This document shows, one piece after another, positions 16,865 through 25,128 of a stretch of DNA of 49,266 bases; within the stretch, counting starts at the first letter, position 1; every line of letters starts with the position of its first letter. The position numbers were made by a program, and so were the translations under genes. This stretch comes from Streptosporangium minutum. Its GTDB lineage: Bacteria > Actinomycetota > Actinomycetes > Streptosporangiales > Streptosporangiaceae. The DNA lies in assembly GCF_002149035.1 (NCBI RefSeq), contig NZ_NGFP01000034.1, forward strand, positions 1-49,266. Direction: 5' to 3'. The notes under the pieces are model-generated. The model saw only the letters and a list, made by a program, of their open reading frames with translations. It was not told where the DNA came from and did not search any database.

Positions 16865-16913
16865 ACAGGGGTCAAGGTGGAGCACCCTACGTCCGAACAA
16901 CCTTGACCCCTGT
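16865..16913. terminator. bidirectional terminator between convergent genes
   Basis: ACAGGGGTCAAGGT and ACCTTGACCCCTGT form a perfect 14-bp stem with a 21-base loop, between the oxidoreductase stop (16746) and the repeat-protein stop (16950). Confidence 0.7.
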
Positions 16914-16949
16914 CCCCGTCATCCGCCGACAGCGCTGATTACACCGTGA

Positions 16950-18617
16950 TCATGCGGGCCGGTCATTGACCGTTGCGCAACCCACGTTCGCGCTCTCACG
17001 CTTGCCGTTCTGGTTCTTGAGCACCCATATACCCTTTTCATTGAAGCGGATCCAGGCTTCGTCATCGTTAAGTCCCCGTATCCAACCGGCGGACACACCA
17101 CCGAATATCCGCACGCCCTTGTCCTGTTCCAGGAACTGGATATACCCCTTGCCTTCGCCTGATCCTTGGACCTGACTGGTGATCACGCTGTTCACGTCGG
17201 CCTTGTCGGCGAACACGGTTCCCCAGGTTTGTCCGGCCCCCTTGCGCACGTTCAGGCCTTCCTTGGGGAAGCTGATCCATCCGTCGTCGGCGCTTCTCCC
17301 CTGCACCCATTCGGTGTTGATGCCGTTGAGATCGGCCTTGTCGGCGTGCACGGTTCCCCACGCCCCACTCCCCTGACGGACATCGAGCCCATCCTTAGGG
17401 AAAGTGACCTTCCCGTCGTCAGTGCTTCTCCCCTGCACCCACTCGGTGTTCACACCATTGAGGTCAGCCCTGTCGGCGTGTACGGTTCCCCACGCCCCAC
17501 TCCCCTGACGGACATCGAGCCCATCCTTAGGGAAAGTGACCTTCCCGTCGTCGGTGCTTCTCCCCTGCACCCACTCGGTGTTCACACCGTTGAGATCGGC
17601 CCTGTCGGCGTGTACGGTTCCCCACGCCCCACTCCCCTGACGGACATCGAGCCCATCCTTAGGGAAAGTGACCTTCCCGTCGTCGGTGCTTCTCCCCTGC
17701 ACCCACTCGGTGTTCACACCGTTGAGATCGGCCCTGTCGGCCGTCACAGTCCCCTGCCCGCCGGAGTTGTTGAAGATTCCCACCCCTGTGCCGGTGAAGG
17801 TGACGCGCCCCTTGTCCGCCGTTCCCTGGACCCAGGGGGTGTCGATGCCAGTCGTGGCGGTGAGGGTTTCCAGGACGGGATAGCGCACCTGAACGGTCGT
17901 GGTGAGGAAGTGCTGCTTCTGAGTGGTGGGGTCGGTGGCGACCAAGATGTAGGTGGTAGCCCGCTTCGGGGCTTCGGCTGGTGACCAGGTGCGCGTGCCC
18001 CCGGGGATGGCCGCATGCCCGCCGGGGAACCGGATCTCGTAGCTGAAGTCGTTGGACCCATCCCAGCTCAGCCTGAGGCTTTCTCCGGCGTCCAGCAGGG
18101 CCTTGTCCGGGCGGAAATCGCGCGGTGCCGGAATCTCCTTGGGAGCGGCCTTCACCACCGGCACCGCCGCGTGGCTGGTCTGCCACCCTCTACTGGTTTT
18201 GGTGGTCTCGGTCACCGTCAGCACGGCTAACCCGGCGGTGGGAGCGACGGTGACGTTCTCCAGTGTCAGCACCATGTAGTCACCGGGCGCGAAACCTTCT
18301 AAGCGACCGCTCTGGGTGGTGACCTGGAAGACATCGGTGCCTTGTGGCTGGACGATCACCGGCTGGGTGGCCGCCTGGGGGCCCGACTGGGTGTCGGTGT
18401 ACTCGCCCCTCGGCTTGATCGTGCTGATGTCCCGGGTGAGGTGGCCGGCGCCGTCACCGACGGGCACCTTCACCTCGATCCTCAACCAGGGCACTGTCTG
18501 TCTGGTGTTGGTGACCACCAGATACGCCGTCCCCGTGGACGGAGACCGCCCGTCCACTGACGCCTCCAGGGATGTCGGGTCGGTGAGGATGGTGTAGGTC
18601 AGCGCAGTCAAGGTCAC
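16950..18617 (-). CDS. cytosolic tandem-repeat protein of unknown function
   Basis: GTG 18617 with GAAGGAG two bases upstream gives 555 residues; the open frame continues upstream but without protein-like character. The N-terminal 90 residues form a beta-rich domain (YTILTDPTSLEASVDGRSPS, GTAYLVVTNTRQTVPWLRIE). A second Ig-like domain follows (DAGESLRLSWDGSNDFSYEI, GTRTWSPAEAPKRATTYILV). The C-terminal half is at least five 44-residue repeats with core GVNTEWVQGRSTDDGKVTF and DGLDVRQGSGAWGTVHADRA, three nearly identical, ending in divergent copies. There is no signal peptide, so it is probably intracellular or exported by a non-Sec route. The repeats may form a beta-solenoid; the role is unknown. 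Confidence 0.75.
   Translation of the reverse strand: MTLTALTYTILTDPTSLEASVDGRSPSTGTAYLVVTNTRQTVPWLRIEVKVPVGDGAGHLTRDISTIKPRGEYTDTQSGPQAATQPVIVQPQGTDVFQVTTQSGRLEGFAPGDYMVLTLENVTVAPTAGLAVLTVTETTKTSRGWQTSHAAVPVVKAAPKEIPAPRDFRPDKALLDAGESLRLSWDGSNDFSYEIRFPGGHAAIPGGTRTWSPAEAPKRATTYILVATDPTTQKQHFLTTTVQVRYPVLETLTATTGIDTPWVQGTADKGRVTFTGTGVGIFNNSGGQGTVTADRADLNGVNTEWVQGRSTDDGKVTFPKDGLDVRQGSGAWGTVHADRADLNGVNTEWVQGRSTDDGKVTFPKDGLDVRQGSGAWGTVHADRADLNGVNTEWVQGRSTDDGKVTFPKDGLDVRQGSGAWGTVHADKADLNGINTEWVQGRSADDGWISFPKEGLNVRKGAGQTWGTVFADKADVNSVITSQVQGSGEGKGYIQFLEQDKGVRIFGGVSAGWIRGLNDDEAWIRFNEKGIWVLKNQNGKRESANVGCATVNDRPA
17371..17742 (-). repeat. 132-bp coding tandem repeats
   Basis: Units beginning CCCTGACGGACATCGAGCCC start at 17371, 17503 and 17635, exactly 132 bases apart, and are nearly identical; the third diverges near 17742. 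Diverged units flank them on both sides. The period is a multiple of three, so copy number can change without frameshift. Confidence 0.9.
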
Positions 18618-18931
18618 GACTCCTTCTCTTGGCAGACAGCACAGGTCGATGCCCTGCGTACTACGAGAGGACCAGGCCGGGCAGAACAGGCGGCGGCACG
18701 GGTGAGGCGCCTGGAACACGCCGCTTGTGACACACCGCAGAAGAGCACCCCTAGATCCAAACGCCAGGATGGGAGCACAACAAGAACACTCAAGGGGGCC
18801 ATAACGCAGCGCTGCGGCAATACCTTCAGCATCTTGACAAGCATTCGGACCATGCGTCACTGGCGTGCTACGAACACCTGCCAGCCGTGACAAGCGCGGT
18901 GATTAACGTGCACGGCGTTCGCTGAATTGCC
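18618..18931. other. intergenic region upstream of the repeat-protein gene
   Basis: No gene is supported. The minus-strand frame continuing from the repeat protein has Cys- and Arg-rich, non-protein-like readings and no ribosome site. The stretch ends where the segmental duplication begins. Confidence 0.5.
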
Positions 18932-19990
18932 GGCCGCCGAACCAATTGGCTTGGCTCCTCCATAATCCGGTGATCGAAAATAGACCTCGGGACGAGAAGA
19001 TCAGCGATGCCTTTCCGGCACGGGACATCGAGAGAGGACCACTCGGATGAAGCGATGGATCGCCCCACTGGCCGTCGCGGTGGCCACGTCCATCGCGGTC
19101 ACCGGACTCGGTACCGCTGCGGGCGCTCAGACAGGCCCGATCAGCCCGATCGACGCGCTCAGGCGTCAGCTCGTCGAGAACCGGGGCGTGGCCATGTCGG
19201 AGGTCACCACCTGGAGAAGAGACGGAGAGAAAAACAGTTTTCGGAAAAAGACCCGCGCCGAGTTCGGCAAGGGCACGGTGACGGCCACCGATGTCAGAGA
19301 CGTCGCCGGATCCGATGACCCCCAGCCTTCCATGCGGTTCCTCACGTTCACGGGCCGGACGTACTGCCAGGGCTGGATCTGCCCCGTTCCCGAGGGGAAG
19401 ACCTGGGTCCTGTTCTACGAGGACGAGAAGACCCGTCCCTTCCTGGAGTCCGGTGGGATCGATCTCGGTGATCCGGCCGCGTTGCAGGCGGTGCTGACCA
19501 CGACCGAGGCCAAACGCCCGGGCGGCGTCTACGACGGCACCCCCACCACGATCCACCAGGGGACGATCACCTACGCCCAGCTCTACAAGACCTCTCCCGC
19601 GTTCCGCGACCAGTACGGCAGGAAGCCGCCCACCGGGAGAGACGCGAAGACCAAGGTCTCGTGGCGGCTCTGGCTCGGCAAGGATCAGCTGGTACGCAGG
19701 GTCCAGACCTCCTGGGCCGAGTGGCTCGCCAACGGCGCCAGTGTCTGGGTTTTCCATGTCGTTGACGCTCGCCTTACCGGCTGGGGCGCCAAGACCGACC
19801 TCCCCGTCCCTTCCGCCGACGAGACAGCGGAGCAGGACGATTGGAGGGATCCCCCGAGCAACGCTCTCTCCTGAACCTCGTCGCCGAGCGGTGAGATGCC
19901 ACTCCGGTGACCGGCGCGCCGTAGGTCTTCATGAGTCGCCTCGGCGGCGATGACCGCCTATGCACAGCAGGAGTTCGGCCACCGGCCCTA
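18932..19990. repeat. segmental duplication, copy 2 (partner 10229-11290)
   Basis: Same gene and flanks as copy 1, in the same orientation, about 8.7 kb away. The similarity fades just before an integrase remnant. Confidence 0.85.
19047..19874 (+). CDS. secreted protein, local paralogue family, copy B
   Basis: This 275-residue protein is almost identical to the one at 10353: signal peptide MKRWIAPLAVAVATSIAVTG, the cysteine pair in TYCQGWICPVPEG, the same FYEDEKTRPFLESGGIDLGD and KVSWRLWLGKDQLVRRVQTS stretches. Differences cluster near residues 55-70 (WRRDGEKNSFRKKTRAEFG), near residue 85 and in the C-terminal tail. The start has AGAGAGGA upstream. The same length, intact frame and mostly conservative changes imply both copies are functional. 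Recent duplication or gene conversion would explain the similarity. Function unknown. Confidence 0.8.
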   Translation: MKRWIAPLAVAVATSIAVTGLGTAAGAQTGPISPIDALRRQLVENRGVAMSEVTTWRRDGEKNSFRKKTRAEFGKGTVTATDVRDVAGSDDPQPSMRFLTFTGRTYCQGWICPVPEGKTWVLFYEDEKTRPFLESGGIDLGDPAALQAVLTTTEAKRPGGVYDGTPTTIHQGTITYAQLYKTSPAFRDQYGRKPPTGRDAKTKVSWRLWLGKDQLVRRVQTSWAEWLANGASVWVFHVVDARLTGWGAKTDLPVPSADETAEQDDWRDPPSNALS

Positions 19991-20014
19991 CGGATCTAGG
20001 GCGAAGCCCGACAG

Positions 20015-20190
20015 CTCGCGCGAACCCTAGAGGAGTACGGCTCTCCGCTGGCCAAACGGCCTTACGACCTTCGGCGCGCATGCCTGTCCATCTGGCTGTA
20101 CGCGGGCGTCCCACCGAAGCAGGTGGCTGAGTGAGCAGGCAACAGCGTGGAAGTCCTCTTGCGCACCTACGCCGACGCCCTCACTCCTCG
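20015..20190 (+). pseudogene. C-terminal remnant of a tyrosine recombinase (phage/ICE-type integrase)
   Basis: The frame reads SPLAKRPYDLRRACLSIWLY then AGVPPKQVAE-stop-AGNSVEVLLRTYADAL. It matches the catalytic end of actinobacterial integrases (DLRHA...STWLNAGVP...VAEWAGNSVEVLLRVYA) with the nucleophile Tyr in RTYA. TGG to TGA at 20130 breaks the frame and the conserved His of LRHA is Arg. The N-terminal two thirds are absent, so the element is dead. Confidence 0.8.
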
Positions 20191-20309
20191 ATCAGATGGG
20201 GCGTCGTCACGTCCTGGCGCGCCAAGGAAACCGAATTCACATGCCAACCTGCACCGCAGGCCAGCCGTCTCACATTTGCCCCATATCTCACATATTGAAG
20301 GATCCACCA

Positions 20310-20786
20310 GTGCGCTCCCTCCCCTTGGCTCTGTCCGCTGCCGCTTTGGCTGTGGCGCTCGTCCCCGTTGTGCCGGCGCAGGCCACCGTGCTCCCCGTGG
20401 TCCAATTCGTGAAGATCTACTACAACTCGCCCGGGTCACCGGACAACGGGGCGAACAGCAGCCTGAACGGCGAGTGGGCGCAACTCAAGAACACCACCCG
20501 GAAGGCGATCGACCTCGAGGGGTGGACCCTCCGCGACAAGACGTCTGCGTCGGATCACGTCTACACGTTTGGTACGTTCACCCTCGGCGCTGGGAAGACG
20601 GTCACGGTGCGGACCGGTAAGGGTACGAACACCTCGACCATCCGCTACTGGGGTCGGTCCGGGGGGACGTTCGCGTACATCTGGAACCAGGCCTCGGACA
20701 CGGGGTACATCCGCAACCCGTCTGGAAAGCTCATCGACTCCTGCTCGTACAACAGCTCCCGGGTCGAGTCGGTCAACTGCCTGTAG
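20310..20786 (+). CDS. secreted lamin-tail-domain (LTD) protein
   Basis: GTG 20310 with GAAGGA about 8 bases upstream gives 158 residues. A signal peptide (MRSLPLALSAAALAVALVPV, cleavage near AQA|TVL) precedes one lamin-tail domain: VQFVKIYYNSPGSPDNGANS, then LNGEWAQLKNTTRKAIDLEG, WTLRDKTSASDHVYTFGTFT, LGAGKTVTVRTGKGTNTSTI, and a C-terminal SCSYNSS. LTDs are Ig-like beta-sandwiches found on many bacterial secreted and surface proteins, often with nucleases, but here it is alone. It stands between an integrase remnant and an IS3 remnant, so it may be cargo of an old element. A good intrinsic terminator follows. Confidence 0.85.
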   Translation: MRSLPLALSAAALAVALVPVVPAQATVLPVVQFVKIYYNSPGSPDNGANSSLNGEWAQLKNTTRKAIDLEGWTLRDKTSASDHVYTFGTFTLGAGKTVTVRTGKGTNTSTIRYWGRSGGTFAYIWNQASDTGYIRNPSGKLIDSCSYNSSRVESVNCL

Positions 20787-20803
20787 CCGTACAACGCGGA
20801 GAG

Positions 20804-20836
20804 CCTTCGCCCATCACGGGCGGGGGTTTTCTTTTG
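20804..20836 (+). terminator. intrinsic terminator after the LTD gene
   Basis: CCTTCGCCC pairs with GGGCGGGGG (two G-T pairs) around ATCAC, followed by the T-rich run TTTTCTTTTG. Confidence 0.8.
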
Positions 20837-21007
20837 TTCGCCTTGATGTGCATATCAACCTCTTATGCCGTTGTGACGTCTCGTGCTGGGGACTGGGATC
20901 TCTGGGTGCCGATAGTTCATCCGTGCAGGTTAAAGCGGTGATCATCGATCGCGTGCATCGAATTCAGGGTCCGTGAGTGCCCATTCCCTGAAAACGTGGA
21001 GACTCCG

Positions 21008-21250
21008 TTATGCGGCGATGGCTTCCCGAAGCCTCGCCCTGGTCACGGTTCGCGCGGCCATGACTTGCTGCTCGTAGACGATCGGGGGTAACCCGTCGGC
21101 GGCGCTGTGCCGCCGGTGGGCGTTGCAGAAGTCGGCGAACCAGGTGGCGATCTTCAGCCGGGCCTCGGCTCGCGTGCGGAAGCGATGCCGATGCACGTAT
21201 TCGACCTTGAGTATGGAGTCGCACGCATCGACGAATCGGCGCCGTCTTGT
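21008..21250 (-). pseudogene. IS3-family transposase C-terminal remnant
   Basis: The minus frame ending at TAA 21008 reads DACDSILKVEYVHRHRFRTR, AEARLKIATWFADFCNAHRR, HSAADGLPPIVYEQQ. It matches the DDE integrase end of IS3-family OrfB, with the typical RHSALG...P region. Upstream sequence is lost, so only the last ~80 residues survive. It marks an old insertion next to the lamin-tail gene. Confidence 0.8.
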
Positions 21251-21288
21251 ATGCGATCATCGATGGAAGTCACCGGGAGGGCCTCCGA

Positions 21289-21328
21289 CCTGAAGTCGCC
21301 TCGGGGAATCGAACCCCCGGCCCCCTTG
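21289..21328 (-). repeat. tRNA-Thr 3'-end-like scar, copy 1
   Basis: On the minus strand a T-arm GGGGGTTCGATTCCCC is followed by AGGCGACTTCA, close to the tRNA-Thr 3' end AGGCGGCTCCA. No anticodon arm or 5' half precedes it, so it is not a gene. A similar copy lies at 29384-29428. It is consistent with an attachment-site remnant. Confidence 0.5.
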
Positions 21329-21531
21329 TTCACACCGGCTCCGACCAGGACCCGGCAGACCAGGGTCATCAGAACGAGGCAGGCGGTGCCGAGTCCGCCC
21401 GCCAGGCGTTCGAGTGCCTCGAAGGCGTCACGGGTCACCCCGTCACCTCAGGGTGGGCATACGGGGGCATTCCGGCCTGCACTACCAAGCCTTGGGTAGC
21501 TGACGGGATTTTCGCAGGTGAGACGGGTTCC

Positions 21532-21545
21532 TAGAGTGATCGGTA
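21532..21545 (+). promoter_or_regulatory. -10 element for a leaderless ABC-transporter operon
   Basis: TAGAGT at 21532-21537 is placed 7 bases before ATG 21545, so transcription would start at or next to the A of the start codon. No ribosome site is present before this ATG, which fits a leaderless message. The -35 element is not clear. Confidence 0.5.
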
Positions 21546-21790
21546 TGAACGATCCCCACCGCCTCGATCTGTCAGGCCGTCCGTCCGCACCCGTCTCCAG
21601 GCCGCGTGGTGGCGGCACCGCGCTTCGCGCGCTGCTGTGGGTCGTCCTCATCGTGAGCGCCTCGATCAACATCGTCCTGAACACCCTCGGAAGCGAGACC
21701 GCCACTGTGCTCGGCACGGTCGCCGGAATCGTCGCCGTCGCCTGCATCGCCGGCCTCATCACCCACCATTTCCTCCGGCGGCGGTCATGA
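21545..21790 (+). CDS. small two-helix membrane protein of an ABC operon
   Basis: The 81-residue product has a polar, Pro/Arg-rich N-terminus and two transmembrane helices (LRALLWVVLIVSASINIVLN and ATVLGTVAGIVAVACIAGLI), ending HHFLRRRS. Its stop overlaps the start of the ABC ATPase gene (ATGA), so the three genes form one coupled operon. Small membrane proteins of this type frequently precede MacB-like ABC exporters in actinomycetes; the function is unknown but a transporter accessory or chaperone role is plausible. Confidence 0.75.
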   Translation: MNDPHRLDLSGRPSAPVSRPRGGGTALRALLWVVLIVSASINIVLNTLGSETATVLGTVAGIVAVACIAGLITHHFLRRRS

Positions 21791-22518
21791 GTGGAGTCGT
21801 CACCCTGACCGACGTCGTCAAGAAGCACGGTGAGCTCGTCGCGCTCGACAACGTGTCGCTCACCTTCCCGCGCGGCCGGTTCGTCGCCGTCATGGGACCG
21901 TCGGGCTCGGGCAAGAGCACGTTGCTGAACTGCGCTGCCGGGCTCGACACGCCCACCTCGGGCGCGGTCGCCATCGGCGGCGTGGACGTCACCCGGCTCA
22001 ACGAGACCAAGCGCACCGAGCTGCGCAGGAAGCACATCGGCTTCGTCTTCCAGTCCTACAACCTGCTGCCCGCCGTCAGCGTCGAGCACAACATCACGCT
22101 GCCGCTTCGCCTGGCCGGAATCCGCCCCGACCCGGCCTGGCTGCGCGAACTGGTCGAGCGGGTCGGCCTCGGCGGACGGCTGCGGCACCGGCCGGCGGAA
22201 CTCTCCGGCGGTCAGCAGCAGCGCGCCGCGATCGTGCGCGCGCTCGCCGCCCGCCCCGACGTGGTCTTCGCCGACGAGCCCACGGGCGCTCTCGACCTGC
22301 GCAGCGCCTCCCAGGTGCTGGACCTGCTGCGCGAGCTGGTCGACGACCTCGGTCAGACCGTGGTCATGGTCACGCACGACCCCGCTGCCGCGGCGAGGGC
22401 ACACGACACGCTCGTCATGGCCGATGGCAGGGTGGTGGACCTGCTGTCCGCCCCCACGGCCGGGGATCTGGCGCAGCGACTCACGCAGCTCACCGCCGTA
22501 CCGGAGGGAGCCAGGTGA
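21787..22518 (+). CDS. ABC transporter ATP-binding protein (MacB/LolD-like)
   Basis: The 243-residue ATPase has Walker A GPSGSGKST (37-45), Q-loop VFQSYN, signature LSGGQQQR (138-145), Walker B VVFADEPTGALD (158-169) and the switch His in VMVTHDP. The sequence style (NLLPAVSVEHNITLPL, EPTGALD) is that of the MacB/LolD/FtsE class that pairs with FtsX-like permeases in export of lipoproteins, peptides or antibiotics. It overlaps its neighbours by 4 bases on both sides. The substrate is unknown; drug or cell-envelope stress export is a common role for such operons. Confidence 0.92.
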   Translation: MSGVVTLTDVVKKHGELVALDNVSLTFPRGRFVAVMGPSGSGKSTLLNCAAGLDTPTSGAVAIGGVDVTRLNETKRTELRRKHIGFVFQSYNLLPAVSVEHNITLPLRLAGIRPDPAWLRELVERVGLGGRLRHRPAELSGGQQQRAAIVRALAARPDVVFADEPTGALDLRSASQVLDLLRELVDDLGQTVVMVTHDPAAAARAHDTLVMADGRVVDLLSAPTAGDLAQRLTQLTAVPEGAR

Positions 22519-24962
22519 TCAGGACAGCACTCTCCCTGGCCGGGCTCAGCGGCCTCGTCGTGGCCTTTCTCGCCGTGTTCGGCGGGATGGCGCTGCTCAC
22601 CGGCTCCGGTGTGATCATCGAGTCGGGCCTGCGGTCGAGCGTCTCCACCCAGCGCCTGCCCGGTGCCGACGTGATCGTCTCGGCCAGGCAGTCCATTCCG
22701 CAGAAGGACGACCTGCCGGTCGCTCTGCCCGAGCGGGCCGTGGTGCCCGGCTCTCTGGTCGCTCAGCTCGCTGCCGTACCGGGCGTCGCGGCCGCCGTCG
22801 GCGATCTCAGCTTTCCCGCCACCGTCCTTCCCATCACGGCAAGCACGTCCGGTCATGGCTGGTCCTCTGCCGCGCTGGCCGACGCGGGCAGGAAGGTGAC
22901 CGGCACCCCGCCGGACACGGGCGACGAGATCGCCCTGCCGTACAGCATGGAAAAAGCACGGATCGGGCAGACGGTGCGTGTCATCGCGGGCGGGACGTCG
23001 GGCGACTACCGCGTCACCGCGCTCGTCGACGCGCCCGGCCTGTACTTCAGCGACGAGACCGCGGTCAAGCTCGCCGCCAGGGACGCCGGGCCGCGGGCGA
23101 AGACCGTGGACCTCGTCGCGCTCAGGGCCGAGGACGGCGTCACCGCGGCCGCGCTCGCCGACGAGCTCGCCAAGCGGCTCGGCGACCGGTACGAGATCTC
23201 CACCGGCCGGGCCAGAGGGGACGCCGAAGCCCCCGGTACGGCCGCCGCCCGCGGCATGCTCATCGCGTTGCCCGCCTCCATCAGCGGGATCAGCCTGATG
23301 GTCGTCGGGTTCGTGGTCGCCGGCGGGCTGGCTCTGTCGATCAACAGGCAGCGACGCGACCTGGCGCTGCTGCGTGCGGCCGGTGCCACACCGCGCCAGG
23401 TGCGGAAGCTGGTCGCCGTGCAGGGGACCGTGGCCGCGCTGGCGGCGATGGCACCGGGGGCGGCGCTCGGCTACTATCTGGCCGCCCGGTTCGGCGAGTT
23501 GCTGGTGTCGGTCGGCACGCTGCCCGGCGATCTCCCGCTCTCCTACAGCCCGCTGCCCGCCGTGGCCGCCGCGCTGCTGCTGTTCGGCGTGGTCAGGATG
23601 TCGACGTGGGGCACGTCCCTGCGCGCGTCGCGGATGCCGGCGGTGGCCGCCGTCGCGGAGTCGGCCAGCGAGCCGCGCACGCCCTCCCGCATCCGCACGA
23701 ACGGCGGGCTGCTGCTCATACTGGCCTCGGTCGTGCTCTCCACGGCCCCGCTGCTGATCCGCACCGAGATAGCCACCGTCGGCCCGGCCACCGCGGCGCT
23801 GGTGGCCGTGATCGGGCTCGCCATGGCCGGCCCCTGGCTGGTCCAGCGGGCGACGGGCCTGCTCGCCAGGCGGCTGCCGCCCGGTCTGTCCGCGCCCGCC
23901 TGGCTCGCGGTGAGCAACACCCACGGCTACGCGCTCAGGACCGCGGGTGCCATCGCCGCCCTCGGCATGGTCGTCACCCTGGCGCTCAGCGTCGTGCTGA
24001 CCCAGACCACGATCGCGAAGGCCTCCGGCGACGAGGCGGCCCAGGGCATCCGCGCCGACGCCACGATCACCGCGCCGGTCCTCGGCGGCATCCCGCACGG
24101 CCTGCTCTCCGACGTACGCGCCACCCGGGGCGTCACCGCCGCCACCGCGTTCACCACGACCACCGTGCTGACCGGCTCGCCGGCCGTCGGCGACGACTCC
24201 CACCGGCTCGAACCCCGGCCGGCCATGGTGCTCGGCCCCGACGCCGAAGGCCTGGTGGATCTGGGCATCGTAGGCGGCAGCCTGGCCGCGCTCAAGGGCG
24301 ACACGATCGCCGTCGACGAACGCGCCGGAAAGCTCGGCGATCACGTCAACCTCACCCTGGGCGACGGCACCGCGGTGACGGCCCGCGTGGTCGCCACCTA
24401 CACCCGCGCGCTCGGCTTCGGGCCCGTCGCCGTCTCCCGTGACCTCGCCTCCGGGCACACCACCACAGGTCTGGACTCCACGATCCTTGTACGGCTCGCG
24501 CCGGGTCCGTCGCCCCTTCCCGAGCTCCTGAAGCAGTGGCCGGGCACCGTCCTGTCCGGCGACCCCGCCGCCCCGGAGATGGGCAGGCCCTCGGGCGAGA
24601 TCCTCGTGAACATCGCGGTCCTCGCCGTACTCCTGGGCTACGTCCTGGTCGCGGTCGTCAACCGCCTGGTCGCCACCACCACCGCGCGGACCGCCGAACT
24701 GACCGCCCTGCGCAACCTGGGCGCCACTCCCCGCCAGCTCCGCACCATGATCCGCTGGGAAGCCCTGGTCATCGCCGCCGCGGCCGCCGGATCCGGGCTG
24801 CTCCTGTCCACCGCCCCGCTGACCATGCTGAGCATCGGCTTTCTCTCCCGGCCCTGGCCGGCGGGTCCTGTCTGGCTCGCGCCGGCCGTCGTCCTCACCA
24901 TCACCGTGGTCGTCTGGCTGGCCCTGGCCATCCCTTCCCGGCAGATGGTCCGTCGCGCCTGA
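22515..24962 (+). CDS. FtsX-like ABC transporter permease
   Basis: This 815-residue permease starts GTG, overlapping the ATPase stop (GTGA). It has an N-terminal helix (LAGLSGLVVAFLAVFGGMAL), a large extracytoplasmic domain (about residues 35-250), three central helices around ISGISLMVVGFVVAGGLALS with the FtsX signature LRAAGATPRQVRKLV, a second set of helices, another external domain (about 490-690), and a final three-helix FtsX unit with TALRNLGATPRQLRTMIRWE. The duplicated FtsX cores are typical of actinobacterial single-chain permeases. With the ATPase it forms a mechanotransmission-type exporter. The substrate is not evident. Confidence 0.9.
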   Translation: MIRTALSLAGLSGLVVAFLAVFGGMALLTGSGVIIESGLRSSVSTQRLPGADVIVSARQSIPQKDDLPVALPERAVVPGSLVAQLAAVPGVAAAVGDLSFPATVLPITASTSGHGWSSAALADAGRKVTGTPPDTGDEIALPYSMEKARIGQTVRVIAGGTSGDYRVTALVDAPGLYFSDETAVKLAARDAGPRAKTVDLVALRAEDGVTAAALADELAKRLGDRYEISTGRARGDAEAPGTAAARGMLIALPASISGISLMVVGFVVAGGLALSINRQRRDLALLRAAGATPRQVRKLVAVQGTVAALAAMAPGAALGYYLAARFGELLVSVGTLPGDLPLSYSPLPAVAAALLLFGVVRMSTWGTSLRASRMPAVAAVAESASEPRTPSRIRTNGGLLLILASVVLSTAPLLIRTEIATVGPATAALVAVIGLAMAGPWLVQRATGLLARRLPPGLSAPAWLAVSNTHGYALRTAGAIAALGMVVTLALSVVLTQTTIAKASGDEAAQGIRADATITAPVLGGIPHGLLSDVRATRGVTAATAFTTTTVLTGSPAVGDDSHRLEPRPAMVLGPDAEGLVDLGIVGGSLAALKGDTIAVDERAGKLGDHVNLTLGDGTAVTARVVATYTRALGFGPVAVSRDLASGHTTTGLDSTILVRLAPGPSPLPELLKQWPGTVLSGDPAAPEMGRPSGEILVNIAVLAVLLGYVLVAVVNRLVATTTARTAELTALRNLGATPRQLRTMIRWEALVIAAAAAGSGLLLSTAPLTMLSIGFLSRPWPAGPVWLAPAVVLTITVVVWLALAIPSRQMVRRA

Positions 24963-25128
24963 TGGACCCGAGAAGACCTCCTCGGCCGGAGGAGCCGGCC
25001 ACGGAGTGGAGCACGGGGCCAACACCTGAGCGGACAAAGACAACAATGGAATGCAGCCGTTACCATCGCATTTGAGCTCACCTTTCCGTTGAATGCCCCA
25101 AAAGCTCAACAAGAAGGGCAAATCCCCC

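Noticed and set aside
17371-17742. CRISPR-like array
   Set aside because: The repeats are 132 bp, contiguous, in frame and coding, without spacers.
18618-18893. N-terminal extension of the repeat protein
   Set aside because: Cys-rich random-looking residues and no ribosome site; GAAGGAG directly precedes GTG 18617.
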